A DNA stretch of 64,000 bases, taken from positions 38,748,245 through 38,812,244 of the forward strand of contig OX638372.1 in NCBI GenBank assembly GCA_951812925.1, written 5' to 3'. Origin of the DNA: Calliopum simillimum (Eukaryota > Arthropoda > Insecta > Diptera > Lauxaniidae). Below are positions 12,061 through 24,900 of this stretch, piece by piece. Each line of letters begins with the position of its first letter. Position 1 is the stretch's first letter. The notes beneath the pieces are model-generated. The model saw nothing but the letters and a program-made list of their open reading frames with translations, had not been told where the DNA came from and did no database searches. The position numbers and the translations under genes are program-made.

Positions 12061-13129
12061 AATGGACCAATATTCACTTTTTTGGTCAGTCAAATTAGGG
12101 TTTTACCTCAGAATAAGAGATAATGAGCTAAAAACTCGTATACTTGTGCACTAGGGTGTCCCTTATTTGGGAAAAGTCAAAATTTTATGTCGCGCTCCCC
12201 CAGAATCGAAAGACTTTGAGAAAAAAATGAGATCCCCCAAAGGACAGGTTTTTTTAAATTTTGACAGCTGTCAACGGCTACAGAGCTGTCAAAACTCTTT
12301 AGTTTTGAAGTTATGTGAGTTTTGACAGCTCTGTAGCCGTTGACAGCTGTCAAAATTTAATTTTGACACTTGTATCGTGTTCAGCGACCCGAAAAACAAT
12401 AAGATACACATTTGATGGCGAAAAATATTTCAGGCAACGCGATTCCCAGCAAGTTATAAATTTGAATGTCTTCGTGACACAGGTTAATTCGTTTAAAAAA
12501 ACCTGTCCTTTGGGGGATCTCATTTTTTCTCAAAGTCTCTCGATTCTGGGGGAGCGCGACTTAAAATTTTTACTTTTCCCAAATAAGGGACACCCTATTG
12601 TGCACAAGTATACGAGTTTTTAGCTCATTATCTCTTATTCTGAGGTAAAACCCTAATTTGACAGACCAAAAAAGTGAATATTGGTCCATTTTTTGTTTTT
12701 TTCTATAAAATTGTACCAAACAATTACCGACCCATATCAATATGCTCTGCACTTTCCAAAGTACTGGAAAGCGTTATTAACTACCAATTATTTGGAGCAT
12801 AACAATTTGCTTAGCGATCGCCAATATGGTTTCCGTAGAGGACGCTCTACTGGTGATTTGATGGCGTTCCTAACTGAAAAATGGAACCAAGGCATTCACC
12901 TTTTTGGCGAAAGTATGGTTATCGCTCTGGATATTTCAAAGGCTTTTTATCGGGTGTGGCATCGCGCCCTTTTTTAAAAACTAATTACATATGGTGTCGG
13001 TGATTTTTTTGCTCTTTGGATCACGAGCTTCTGTAGTAACCGTTTGATACGTGTTGTAGTTGATGGTTTCCCTTCCATTGAACACTTCATTAACGCTGGA
13101 GGGTTCTGTGCTTTCTCCAACACTTTTCC
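11643..13129. repeat. Large inverted duplication around 12310 containing LINE sequence
   Basis: Left arm (11643-12300) and right arm (12312-13129) are reverse complements. The centre is a tight hairpin around TTGACAGCTGTCAACGGCTA and its complement (12265-12352). The right arm has about 140 extra bp (12360-12500). Sequence between the LINE piece and the hairpin, including CCCTTATTTGGGAAAAG, is also mirrored. Confidence 0.85.
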
Positions 13130-13150
13130 TTATTTCTATCCGTTCTAGCC
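12681..13150 (+). pseudogene. Second copy of the LINE RT fragment, inverted
   Basis: The same coding segment as the minus-strand fragment, on the opposite strand: LEHNNLLSDRQYGFRRGRST, LMAFLTEKWNQGIHLFG, VIALDISKAFYRVWHRAL, then INAGGFCAFSNTFP. It keeps about 35 bp (DRQYGFRRGRSTG) that the left copy has lost. It stops at about 13150. Confidence 0.75.
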
Positions 13151-13159
13151 CGTTAAAAT

Positions 13160-14160
13160 ACTTTTCATATGACATCAAAATTTTTGAAATCCATTCAGGA
13201 GTTCCCAACTTATACCAATTTTTATAAAAGATATATTCCGATCTACCGATGGTTTTCGTATAATACACGTTTGAGAATATATAATATAATTTTTTCAGGC
13301 ATTATGCGATCAGCCGGTGATTTGATCGCTATCTCTTGGACTATAACTTATCATGGAAGCTATTCACCCGCTGGAATGGAACGTCGTAAACTCGAATCCG
13401 AACTTAGTTTTTTCTATCACGGCAAAATCTTGAATGAATTTTTTGTTATGTTTATTTAGAAGGTAGTAAATAAGTATGTTCATTCACTAAATTTAGAATA
13501 GTGCTCTAATTTTTCATCCGATCTTGGTTCGCAAAAGCTCGAAATTTACACACATATGTTAGCCTTAGCATCAGCCTTATCATTTAATTCGTTTTTGATT
13601 GGAAAAATTTCCGAATTCGATTCTGGATATGAAAATATAGGTATGATAGCAAAATAGCGATTTAATTTTATTCCAATTGAAATCAAATTAGATGATAAGG
13701 GTGATTATATTTTCTATCTTAAAATATACTGCACAGAAAAGCTTAATTTTGTAATAGACTAAGCTCTCCATTTTTGAATTTCCCATAAAATGCATGCAAA
13801 TTAGGTAAAATTATCTTATTTTGTTGAACCATCACCGATTTTTAACCGACATTTTGTGGGTAATTGAACACTTAAGATATTTGCAGTTTTTAAAAAAAGG
13901 TCAAAAAACGGTTTATTGAAAAAAGTGGAAACGATTCAAAACAATGATAGTCCTTTTCCATTTACTTGCGAATATGGTTGGAAAAAATAATCGATTATTT
14001 TGGATAACGTTTACGATTATAAGCGCTGCTTCGAAAACATATGCTTATTTTTACCTTAAAAGTCGAAAACTTCTAAATTGTTAAATCTTTTTCCAAAGTA
14101 TAGTTCCATCCCATTACTCGTAGATATAAAATTAATCCCCGTTATTAACAAATTGAAAAC
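13160..14160. other. Intergenic space between copies 1 and 2
   Basis: Beyond the LINE duplication it holds only a degenerate 130-bp inverted repeat (13573-13703) and short chance frames. Confidence 0.45.
13573..13703. repeat. Short inverted repeat
   Basis: CCTTATCATTTAATTCG and a diverged mirror ending AGATGATAAGGGT border about 130 bp. Degenerate MITE-like. Confidence 0.45.
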
Positions 14161-14201
14161 TCATTTGCAGTAAGTTTCACAATCAGGACTTAACAATAAA
14201 T

Positions 14202-14207
14202 TTTATT
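14202..14207 (-). terminator. Candidate polyadenylation signal, copy 2
   Basis: AATAAA on the minus strand about 100 nt after the stop, next to the conserved CAATCAGGACTTAACAAT block shared with copy 3. Confidence 0.4.
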
Positions 14208-14304
14208 AAATTATGTTTGTTGTTTTTTTTTAACATTTTACCTTGTTTTCTCTTTTACATTCTTTGGACATAATAAATAAAATTTTATGATTAGACTGTG
14301 CACA

Positions 14305-17300
14305 TTAACCAGCTTCTTCGACAAGACTCGTCCCTGAATATGTAGACGCCCGACTGCCTAAGCCGATGGAATATTTGCTCTTTCGTCTTCGTATCGATTC
14401 CAAAGATGCATTGTGCTTCTTTAATGCTATCTCTTCATCATTTATAAGTCGGCATATCTCAACGAATGCCACTATTCGTGGACTTCTTAAATGCTGTGCA
14501 ATGACAAAAGCTTCATCCAGCGCCACTTTGGTACGCTCAATTTTATGCAATATCGAATGGGCTTTACAAATCAAAATAATGCTTAAAAATTGCCATATAT
14601 AGTTTCGGCAGTTTCTACCCTCTGAAATGAGAGAGTTATAATTTGTTAGTCAAATAAAAACGCATGTAATGTTTGTTCGAAAGTAAACAACCATAGACCG
14701 ATAGATCTGAATACTGTTATAGTGTAACAGGGTGTTAAAGACAGAGAGCCAGAGCTTAAAAACACTTTGCGTTTTTAAAAGCTGGTTTTGTGACAGTTGT
14801 TTATAGTAGTTGTGTACGAGTACATACACAAACTGTCGGTCAGTCAAGCAAACTTTAGAACTGGCGGCTGATATATGATCTGAAACAAGTCATGATTGGG
14901 ATGGTAATGAAAAGAATTTCTAAAAATGAAAATTGTTATACAGAATGTATAATGCATATAAATAACAATTATGCCAGTCAGTCAGTTAAATGTTAGAACA
15001 GAGCTGGTCAATCAGCCCCGTGGTAGGCAAAACGCTTTTTTACTCAAGAGGAAGGCGTCTTACGAAAAAAGTGTGGATGGCATAAAATGCTTAGAATCGT
15101 CCAAGAAATAAGCGTGACTTTTTTTGAAAGTTAAAATTTTTTCTTTTTGACCATTTTTTAAACATTAAAAAACAAAATCCAAAAAAACTCTCACATATTC
15201 CTTGGACAATTTTAAGCATTTTATGCCATGTACACTTTTTTCGTAAGATGCCGTCCTCTTGAGTAAAAAAAGCGTTTTGCCTACCACGGGGCTAATTTCT
15301 AACATTTAACTGACTGACCGGCATAATTGTTATTTATATGCATTATACATTCTGTATAACAATTTTCAGCTTTTAGAAATTCATTTCATTACCATCCCAA
15401 TCATGACAGTTCGCTTGACTTTATTATTATTTATGTTAAACAAACCTTCAACTGCTTTGCGTGCCACTAAACAGCATTCGTCAAAGCGGCTCTGTTTCAA
15501 ATGACTACGCGCTATTTCATGTAATAAATAGCATTTCTCAATTGGATATTTGGCAAAGCGCATACGTTTTTCCAAACGATTCAGGAATTTTCTAAAAAAT
15601 TATAAAAAAATGTATTTTTTATTTTAATGGTTGATATCAATTGCTTAGCATGGTAACACACTTGTATGTAGCTAATGAATTATCAATAGCTTCCGGTTCC
15701 TGATATGTTGATTTATCACCAAAAACAAACTGAATAACACGATCCTTATACTTGTCCTGCGATATTTGTAGCATTATTAATAAGCGATCCTTTTGGCGTG
15801 ATTTCATTATTTCTTTCGATATAACAAAGCGATCTGCATGCGCTAGTGCCAATGTTGTATAGACCTCATTGAGAAATTCGTATTTCCATGGCATGACACG
15901 AAGAGTCTTCAGAACAACATAATCGCCCATAACTTCCTCAATGAAATGAGATAATTTCTACAAATTCAGGTGTATTGGTTATTATAAATTTTTTTCAAAT
16001 AATTAAGTAGCTTTTTACTTAATACATTTAGTTTCAAAAAAACAGGGTAGTTAGAAATCAGCACCGAACACTGAAAAATGTAAGATTCCTGGGACTATTC
16101 CAAACAAATTTTTCTTTTGCTATTTTGTGAAAATTTGCAATTTCAAAATTCATAGTTGTGGATCCAATATGGATGAAGAAAATACAAATACATAATCGCT
16201 TTTGGTTTATTTTAATATCAAATAAATCTGTTGGTTTTGCGTATTTCGAAAAATAGCAGAGGAAAAAGTCAGAGAAATCTTACATTTTTTGGTGTTCTAC
16301 TGATTTCTAACGCCCAAAAATAAAAACGAAATAATGCCCAAATTATTTTTGTATAAATTTGCCCCATAATTATTTGGAAATAACGCAAAAAATTTTGGGC
16401 TTTCTTTCGTTTTTTTTTGGCGTTATTTCGTTTTATTTTTGAAAAATGAAAAAACGCCCAAAAAAAAAACCAAATAACTCCAAAAAAAATAAAATGACGT
16501 AATGACGCCTAAAATAAAAACGAAATAATGCCCAAAAAATATGAAATAATACACAAAAACAAAAATGAAATAACGCCCAAATTATTTTCATATAAATTTG
16601 AGCGATAATCATTTTGGAAATAACGCCCAAATTTAATTTGTATGAAAATTATTTGGGCGTTATTTCATATTTTTTGGGTATTATTTCGTTTTTATTTTAG
16701 GCGTTATTAAGTCATTTTATTCTTTGGACGCTATTTCATTTTTCAAAAATTAAACGAAATAACGCCCAAAAAAACGCCAAAATTTTAGGCGTTATTTCCA
16801 AAATGATTATCGCCCAAATTTATATGAAAATAATGTGGGCGTTATTTCGTTTTTGTTTTTCGGCGTTATTTCATATTTTTTGGGCGTTATTTCGTTTTTG
16901 TTTTGGGCGTTATTTCATTGGGCGTTATTTCCTAACTTAAGCGAGAAACACATAAAATGTATGCATGCATCAAGAATTGTCAAATTGAAGTCAAATACAT
17001 GTCTGCTTATGAGAGCGCCCAGATAGAAAGCATGCTTCGAGCATACTTTCTATCTGGGCGCTCTCATAAGCAGACATGTATTTGACTTCAATTTGACAAT
17101 TCTTGATGCATGCATACTTTTTATGTGTTTCTCGCTATAGATATTACCTCTAATTTTCCCAACGCACGTAATTGTCGTACACTTCGCAAAATTGTGTTCA
17201 TATTCCGCCGCGTCTGATACTGTACCCGATACAAATGATCCTCACGATGGCGCTCCCAAACCTTTTTATTTGAGCACTTGCGCATTTGTTCGTTATACAA

Positions 17301-20279
17301 TGGACTACGTGCTTGAAGCATTTTCTATGAGAAATGAATTGGAAAACAGATTCACATAATTCGAAACAGTAAAATTATGTCAAATATAGCTGCAGTCTTG
17401 AAACTTGTCATAGTTGCTTATCAGGCTATTTCAATTTTTTATAAAAAAGTCCACCGCTAAATGGAGGGCTTAAACCAAAATTTTTGGTGGCTCAAAGATT
17501 AAAAAAATCAGTTTTTGACAAATAACTTATGAATTATGCATCAAACAAAAAAGAGCTTCAAATCAAAATTGTAGCTGATGTAATTCTGCAAGACCGCAGC
17601 AATTTAATCCTTTCAGATATTAAATGCCCCAGGCAGACGACAGCTTAAATCTAGATTATAGACGCAATAATGTGAATCTTTTTATTGCATGATTTTAGGC
17701 ATTTTTTAAATACATATTTCATAGACATTGACTAAAGGAAAATTTCCCAATTCAGGGTCCTAAAAATTCTAAAACATCAAAAACAAGATTAATAGTGAGT
17801 TAAGCATCAGAAAAGCTAATTAGAATTTTTTGGACCCTGAATTGGGAAATTTTCTTCAAGTCAATGTTTATGAAATATGTATTTAAAAAATGCCTAAAAT
17901 CATGCAATAAAAAGATTCATATTATTACGTCTATAATTTAGATTTAAGCGGTCGTTTGTCTGGGGCATAATTTTACTGTACTAAATTTCTACATCGTTTA
18001 TTTACCAAAAATTTTTTGATCACGTCATATTTATGACTTGTTAGCTGTCGTAAAAAGGGTGTTGATACTTTTGATTGTGGCAGCAATAAATTTGGATTTT
18101 CACGCAAGTCTTTGAGAAACAACACATCACTCCAACTTCTATTGAAGTAGATCTGATTAAAGACTCTAAAAGCACGTTCACGTCTGGCAACTTCACGTGG
18201 AGAAAGATAAATTTCCTAAAGCAAATTAAAGTTAATATCAAAATACATGCATAATAAATGTACTTAAAATAATTTTGCATTAATTGATAAATACGAGAAG
18301 CACCGAGAAATAATACACAGCAAATATAACACACTACATACTTAGTTGCATGACTTATCTTAGCAGTGATATTCATGCGATAAAGAGAAGTGTAGATAGA
18401 TATAAAGATGCTGCACATCACATAAAAAATATATTATCTAATAGACTCAGAGCCTGGCTGAGCTACGTCATAGTTGTGGGTGTTCCATTAGAATTTATGT
18501 TCTTTTGTTATAGTCAAAGCTTGAGAGGTGATGCTTTCGTGAGGTGAAGTATGTTTATAGCTCAGATAATTTCCTATTTAAAAGTCTTGAAAGTTGTTTT
18601 TGTACGATCTATGGCTTAAAAGGTATAGCCCAGTGAAAATGGACCAAGGCACCAACTCTCAAGATTTGACTTTGATCAAAAATTCATACCTACTATTGGA
18701 AAAACACCCACAAATCTCCGTCTATAATATGAATGTAATTTATATTGTAACATGTTTTATAGTACTTACTTAGTTATTTCAATTAAAATTAAAATATATT
18801 TAATTCGTAAATCTAAATTAAAACATATGCAAAAAAAAAAATTGTTCTTCGTTTATTGCTGACGTGTTTGTGACAAAATCATTAATGACAACTCGATGAC
18901 AATTTCCTTTACAAGTCACTCACAAATGTATGTAATAGTGATTAAATCATGATTGATTCATACTGATATTGTTTGCTACTAGTCGCTAACACACAGACGG
19001 CTCAGTGACATTACCAGCATAAATCATCAGTGATTTTTGGGACATTTGTTCTTAAAGTTCATGCATTAAGTCGAACAAATGTCTCAAAGATGTTCTCTTT
19101 ACATGAAGTTGTTGCATAGATATGTATAAACATTTAGTGGGTACAAGAATCAATACCACGATTAAAAAGAAAGTGCTAGCATCTTCGAGAAAATTCTACC
19201 AAACACGCAAGTTAGATTTCATTTAACTGCTACGCTGTGAAAGTAAAGTCTTCTTAGTGCTAACAACATTTTGATATGAAATTACATTTGATTGACTTGT
19301 AGAAACTGTGCTTAAATTTTAAAGTTTTAAAAAATTGAAACAAAGACATATGAAGCTCTTGAAAAAGTGGAATGAACTAACTTTCGTAGCAACACATAAA
19401 AAAATATGTATTAATTTTACTGTACCTCCTTATCCAAGATGCTAAGAATATCACATTTTTCTTGTTCTTTTAGAATTTTCCACAAAGGCCGCGTATCGAT
19501 GTTCTGTTCACTTTTCATTTCCTCAAGTACGGCAGCAAAATGTTTCTCATTTTTTAAAATAAATGGTCCCAGTGATTCTCCAATACTATCATTAAGATTT
19601 TCTTCAACCTGTAAATAAATATCGATTATACCACTTTTTTTATTGTACGTGTATTGTAGGCCGTCTTCCGAAACGTCAGTCGCTTTGTATTTAAGAAGCC
19701 CATAATATCTCTTACAATTTGAATGATCATGTTCTCTATACAAAGGCCTGACAGAATCTTGAGGACAACAAATTTTTTTTTTCTCTTGTGTTTGTGAAAT
19801 TTTTCTTCCAAGTAAGTGCACTTACCACAATTAAGCGATTAACGAAAGAATTGACTTTTTTGCCTCCGAATCGTCGTGTATTATCGTGAAGATCCTTTTT
19901 ACAATTCTCAAATTGATTTAATTCATAGAGTGCATCACATATTTCCAAATTAATTGGACAATTATTCGGTTCGATACCTATTATAAGATACAATTTATTT
20001 AATTTAATTTTTCATAAAATCGTAAGTGTATGACATACTATCTGCAGCCAGTGCATCTTCCAGAGCACCCTTTGTTTGTGCAATATTACGCTTGCACATG
20101 CTCCGACAAAATAGCGCCTTATAATCATCAGATTTCAGTTCCAGTGACTTATCATAGTAATGGGCTGCTATGTCCATCTGTTGCTTGTGCGTATAGAAGA
20201 GACCCCAATCACGATAGATGATCTGTTCGTGTTCGGGGCTCCAGTCAATTTTTTCCCATGGTTCGAGTGCAGCCTGCAT
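14305..20279 (-). CDS. TTC25/ODAD4-like TPR protein, copy 2
   Basis: Exons on the minus strand: 20039-20279, 19826-19977, 19426-19608, 18006-18215, 17148-17324, 15662-15957, 15446-15591, 14305-14621. They total 1722 nt (573 aa), the same length as copy 1, with identical exon phases. The N-terminus is MQAALEPWEKIDW, followed by the RDWGLFYTHKQQ TPR block. The later blocks EEVMGDYVVLKT, MPWKYEF and EKCYLLHEIARSH are all present. The tail is basic and Ser-rich (RRRKSKYSIGLGSRAST). It is nearest to copy 3: exon 1 differs at 7 of 80 residues. Donor 6 is GTGTGT rather than GTAAG. Introns 3, 4, 5 and 7 are 0.7-1.2 kb, and all but intron 3 contain foldback DNA. Expected role is a ciliary or flagellar dynein-docking component, by family only. 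Confidence 0.78.
14889..15407. repeat. 519-bp foldback in intron 7 of copy 2
   Basis: The ends mirror each other (GTCATGATTGGGATGGTAAT and its complement). Arms are about 230 bp, and a loop of roughly 90 bp lies at 15115-15200. Arms include AATTGTTATACAGAATGTAT and GCCCCGTGGTAGGCAAAACG. No clear target duplication. Confidence 0.85.
16305..16933. repeat. GGGCGTTATTTC foldback in intron 5 of copy 2
   Basis: About 630 bp built from repeated GGGCGTTATTTCGTTTTT and its complement, interspersed as several nested inverted repeats. It generates spurious hydrophobic reading frames. Related motif-bearing foldbacks lie at 31879-32053 and 38235-38545, and a short piece at 62775-62840. Confidence 0.85.
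16941..17135. repeat. 195-bp perfect-type hairpin next to the exon 5 donor of copy 2
   Basis: Arms of about 92 bp (GCGAGAAACACATAAAA... and its complement) are separated by about 5 bp (TTCGA). Only a few mismatches are seen. It ends 11 bp from the 5' splice site at 17147. A diverged half-copy (ATGCATGCAT, TGACTGCTTATGAGAGCGCC) lies at 40640-40725. Confidence 0.9.
17625..17967. repeat. 343-bp foldback in intron 4 of copy 2
   Basis: Ends TGCCCCAGGCAGACGAC and its near complement. Arms of about 140 bp include GGGTCC next to CAATTCAGG; the loop is about 60 bp. No clear target duplication. Confidence 0.85.
18216..19425 (-). other. Intron 3 of copy 2
   Basis: 1,210 bp. The same intron is 74 bp in copy 1, 203 bp in copy 3 and absent in copy 4. 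No foldback or known element was recognised. Confidence 0.6.
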
Positions 20280-20281
20280 TT

Positions 20282-20500
20282 TTCAAATTATTTGCTATTC
20301 CAAGAATATTTTTTGAATTTTCTGTAAAATTTTCCTTAACCTTCCAAATTGTAAATTTTAATTTACAAAAGAATTTTTAACATTCAAAAAGGAAAATTAC
20401 AAAATTGCTAAACGCATAGAAAAATAAATTTACGTCTGACAAATTCAAATTTCAATGTGTGAATGCCATCAGAAGTTTTACTTTAAATTCAAGTAAAGTA
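20282..20500 (-). promoter_or_regulatory. Upstream block of copy 2, shared with copies 3 and 4
   Basis: Immediately upstream of the copy 2 start lies about 200 bp that aligns with the same position in copies 3 and 4. Shared pieces in plus-strand order are AATTATTT, CAAGAATATTTTT, CAAATTGTAAATTT and a later ATAAATTTAC-like segment. Copy 1 lacks an obvious match. It probably contains the 5' UTR and core promoter. Confidence 0.45.
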
Positions 20501-20949
20501 AATTTTCAAATTTTTTATTTAAACTTTCATTCAACTCTTCGATAACAGGTATATACTCGAATATAAAAAACGAATAGCCGAGTTTCAAAACCAAGAATAT
20601 CCAGTTTTCAAAAAAAAAGAGATATATACATATAATTGAGCTCGTAATAGCAAGACCTACATTTTAAAATTGGTTTCAAGAGCCTTGCTCACTTATAGCC
20701 TTTGAAAATCGTCTTTGAAATGCCGAAGCTGTGCCAAAACTAGGTTGTAGAGGTGAAAAACAAGCTATAAACAATACTGTTGGCTAAATAGGCCTTATTT
20801 GTATCAAACTAAAGATTATAATATTTTGAATCTGGCATACCACACATCGAACTGCAAAGCCAGCTTAAAACCAGTTGCGGATGCAAAACCAGATATAACC
20901 AATTTTAAATTTGTATAAACTCATTTTCTACACAAAGGATTTTGTTTAA

Positions 20950-21555
20950 ATTTAGCACACCAATTCTATGGATTTTTTTGCATTTTCAGCAAAACACACC
21001 GAAACACTTTCAGTATATCATTTTGAAGCTTTTGCTTTTTTTGGGAGGTGCCACGCCCTCTTGTCCGAGTTCGCCTAGTTTTTATTCCGAGCTTGCAAAT
21101 AATAGCGTTGTGTTTGAGTATAATTTGGTTGGGTTATCTCAAAAAACGCTTTCAGTATAACATTTTGAAAATTTTGTTGATATGGGAGGCGTCACGCCCT
21201 ATAGTCCAAATTCGCCTAGTTTTTGCTCAGAGCTTGTACTTACTATCTCCAGTATTTATGTGTATTTGGCTTTTGTTATTGCAAATAATTCTCTTATTAT
21301 TACATTTTGAATATATTTTTTATATGGTAGGTGTGTCCGTTGACCGATTTCGCTCATTTTCAATCACCAGAGTTAACTTTTACGACGGATGCAGAATACC
21401 AGCCAGCCAGCCAGACAGACATGGCTATATCGACTCAGGAGGTGACGCTGATCAAGAATATACATATATACTTTTCCATACCTGCCACGCTTCCTTCTAT
21501 GTGTTACAAACGGAAGGACAAAGTTAATATACCCTGGGTGTAGGGTATAATTAGC
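20950..21555 (+). repeat. Dispersed element with tandem units, copy C
   Basis: Same family as 2732-3715. It has units around GGTGCCACGCCCTCTTGTCC, then a GACCGATTTCGCTCATTTTC segment, then a tail ATACCCTGGGTGTAGGGTAT at 21527-21548. Confidence 0.65.
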
Positions 21556-21840
21556 CGTTAAGCACGTCATATCGAGCCTTAATCGCCAAAATGATTCAAC
21601 CGACAAGAAACAAATTTTACAGTTATAAAAGATGCGTTTGGTCACAAATTATCGATTTTCATCAAAAAGTGAAAATCCGAAATCATGTCGGTTGAGTCTT
21701 TTGGCGGTTTGGGCTCGATATGCATGTTTTTTATGTTTCGAATGAACTTGGAAGCTTTTGAGAAAATCGAATGACTCCGTTTTCCTATCTGTAACAAATT
21801 TTAATATTAAAACTTTATGGCTACATAGTTGATTTGATCT

Positions 21841-21846
21841 TTTATT
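21841..21846 (-). terminator. Candidate polyadenylation signal, copy 3
   Basis: AATAAA on the minus strand about 120 nt after the stop. The preceding 3' UTR shares ACAATCAGGACTTAACAAT with the 3' side of copy 2. Confidence 0.4.
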
Positions 21847-21965
21847 TCTGACATATTTTACAATCAGGACTTAACAATTAATTTTATAATTTTTTTTTTT
21901 GTTTTTCACAAAATTATATCTAGTTTGCTCTTTTACATTCTTAGTAAGTACATAATAAGAAAAAA

Positions 21966-24900
21966 TTAATTATTATCGTTTGTATCAGAGGTTGGCCCTG
22001 AATAAGTAGATGCTCGGCTGCCTATTGATAATGCGCTCTTTCGTTTGCGAATCGAATCCATAGACGCCAAGCGCTTCTTCAATGAGATTTCTTCTTCATT
22101 AATTGTGCGGCATATCTCAACGAACGCTATCAGTTGTGGACTTTTTAAATGCACCGCAAAAGTAAACGCCTCTTCCAGCGCCTCTTTGGTACGCTCAATT
22201 TTATGCAGTGTCGAATGAGCTTTACAAATTAAAAGAGTGCTCAAAAATTGCCACAGGTGGCTATTGCAGTTTTTGCCTTCTAAAATAAAGAGATACATAT
22301 ATGTATGTTTCTAATTAGTAAATCAAATTATGTATAAATTAAATAGAAAGGCAGTACTGATTCATATAAACATTTTGTAACCACTCATTGAGGTCTTTTT
22401 TTCAGAATGGTTTAGTTACGAATAGAGAGCTTCATATATTGATATCATTATGAAATAAGCAAAAGTTATTTTTTAAACGTAAAAATAATTGATATAAATT
22501 GAAACTAGTAAGGGTGTAAAATTTGGCCTGGCCAAACATTAAATACCCTACACTGCAGTATTTTTAAAATTTTGCTCATATGGGAGATGCTACGCCTTCT
22601 TGTCCGAGCTCACCCAGTTTTTGTTCAGAGCTTGCATTTATAGTTTTTAGTGTCTGAGTGAAAAACTTTTTCAGTATAGCGTTTTGAAGCTTTTGCTTAT
22701 ATAGGGGGTGCCACGCCCTCTTGTCCGAGCTCGTCTAGTTTTAGCTTAGAGCGTGCATTTATAGTATTTAGTATTTGAGTGAAGTTTGGTTGGATTATCT
22801 CAAAAAACTCTTTCAGTATAGCATTTTGAAACTTTTGCTTATGGGGGAGGTGCCACGTCCCCTTGTCCGATTTCGCGAATGAAACATTTTTTTTTTGTAT
22901 GGGCGGTAACAGTGTTCGTTGACCGATTTCAATCATTTTCAATCCCACGAGCTAACTTTGACGAACGGAGGCAGTTCACACAATTTCATCGAGTTATCTT
23001 GCTCTCAAAAAAATACTAAAATGATTTCAATAGACAGACAGACGGACATGGCTATATCGACTCAGAAGGTGACGCTTATAAAGAATATATGAGCCGTTCA
23101 AAATGACAATGGTGCAACTCCAAAACGAGGCAAAAGTAATGTCATATAAATTATGTGCCATAATGATCGGTTACTTGGTCGATATCATTTTTTCAACTTA
23201 ATTTCAACAATTTCATATCATCAAGTAAATTGTTCGTGAAAACAGAAATCAATTTTATTCATCCCTAACAAAATGTCAGCCAATTAATATTATGACATTA
23301 CTTTTGCCTCGTTTTGGAGTTGCACCATTGTCATTTTGAACGGCTCATATACAGGGCTTATCGCCATTTTAGTACGAAAAAGGTTCTATTAACATACACT
23401 TTTATAATTTTTTGGAATCTCCGTTAAATTTTCTTTAATTCAGTACATTTCTTTGGATAAAACCTTTTTTTGCCATGAAATCCAGTAAGGGAAAAACTTT
23501 TTTTAAATATCTTAACCCATTGTATCCTATTTTTATAGGTCTTTTTGACCCCCTCATAAAAAAAAAACTGGACTAACATGGGTTAAAGTGTTATACAAAA
23601 ATATTCTACGGAAAATTTCATTAGAAGTCACTAAAAACTAGTTTTTATATTAATCGGCCTCGCATCACATCTAAATAACCTTCAAAAAATTGAAAAATAT
23701 CTCAGCCCATTTTTTTGACACCCTCTTTAATACATTGACTGCCAGATCAATTTTTGTACTGTTTCCCAGGGTGCCAAAATTTTTATTTTTTATTTTCATG
23801 TTTTATATGAAATGACAGTCATTGTTAGGTGTTTAGTTGCGTTTCTACAACTTTTGGAAGTCCTAGAAAAGATTTAGTCCTGGCTATTGAATATCATAGC
23901 CACGGCACCCTATGTAAAGATAGACGTCTATCTGTTTGCCCAGTGCCATGGCTATTATTTTCAATAGCCAGAAAGAAGAAAGAAGTGTTATAAAGTTAAT
24001 AGTATTGTACATAAATATATATGGGACGTTTCACGTCAACCGCTAACCTCCGTCGCGAGAATTTGTGCGGACGGAAAATAAAGTTTTGGAACCCAAAATT
24101 TTCGTTTTTTAAAAGCTTTCGAAAGCCCAGTGGAGCTTTTAAAAATTTCACGACGTTGTAAAACGCGCCAAAAGGGGGCGTAAAATAATTTTTTTTTTTA
24201 TATATATTTTGGCGTTAACTTCATCACCCGGGGGATTTGGAGGTCGCTGATCACGAATCTGACGCCAGAATTTGAAAATTCTTAAATCCAAGATGGCGAA
24301 TGCAAACATTGTGGCAAAATCCTAATTTCGACCAAGTCGAAAAAATAAAGCTAGATGTGTTCAAATTCCTCCAAACTTACACATATAGCTTAGAAACATT
24401 ATGGTATCATGCCTGCATAGTTTGAGAACCCTAGCGTTATTTTTTCGACTTCTAGCTATTAGAATTTTCCCACACTGAAATAGTTTTTGTTATTTCTCAA
24501 AATAAATGGCTATAAAATCTAAACAAACCACAAACTCCTCAAACCAAGTTCACATAGCACAAAGGGTGGTACTAAGCTTTTCGTTTTGTATTGAATTTTG
24601 TTTCTAGAGGCTATAGATTTTTCATGGCGAGGCAAAGTAACAAAAAACTACTGGCTATGGAAATCCATAGCCACAAGCCTGAATGAAACTGTACTGGCTA
24701 TTGAAATCAATAGCCATGGCAGCCAATGTGTTAAGGTTTTTTTTGGCGTTATTGTGGAAATTTTTAAAAAGATTTTTTTTTCAATCAATCGGATATATAC
24801 TTTTCTATACCTGCTACGCTCGGGTGTTCCATTTTTTATGAAGTTTGAAATGTGTATCCTCCACAGGACTAACCTTGCTCAAATCATGATAATTAATCTT

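Noticed and set aside
16433..17026. Hydrophobic frames with GVIS and FLF repeats on both strands
   Set aside because: They arise from the GGGCGTTATTTC foldback; mirrored peptides on both strands show they are not genes.
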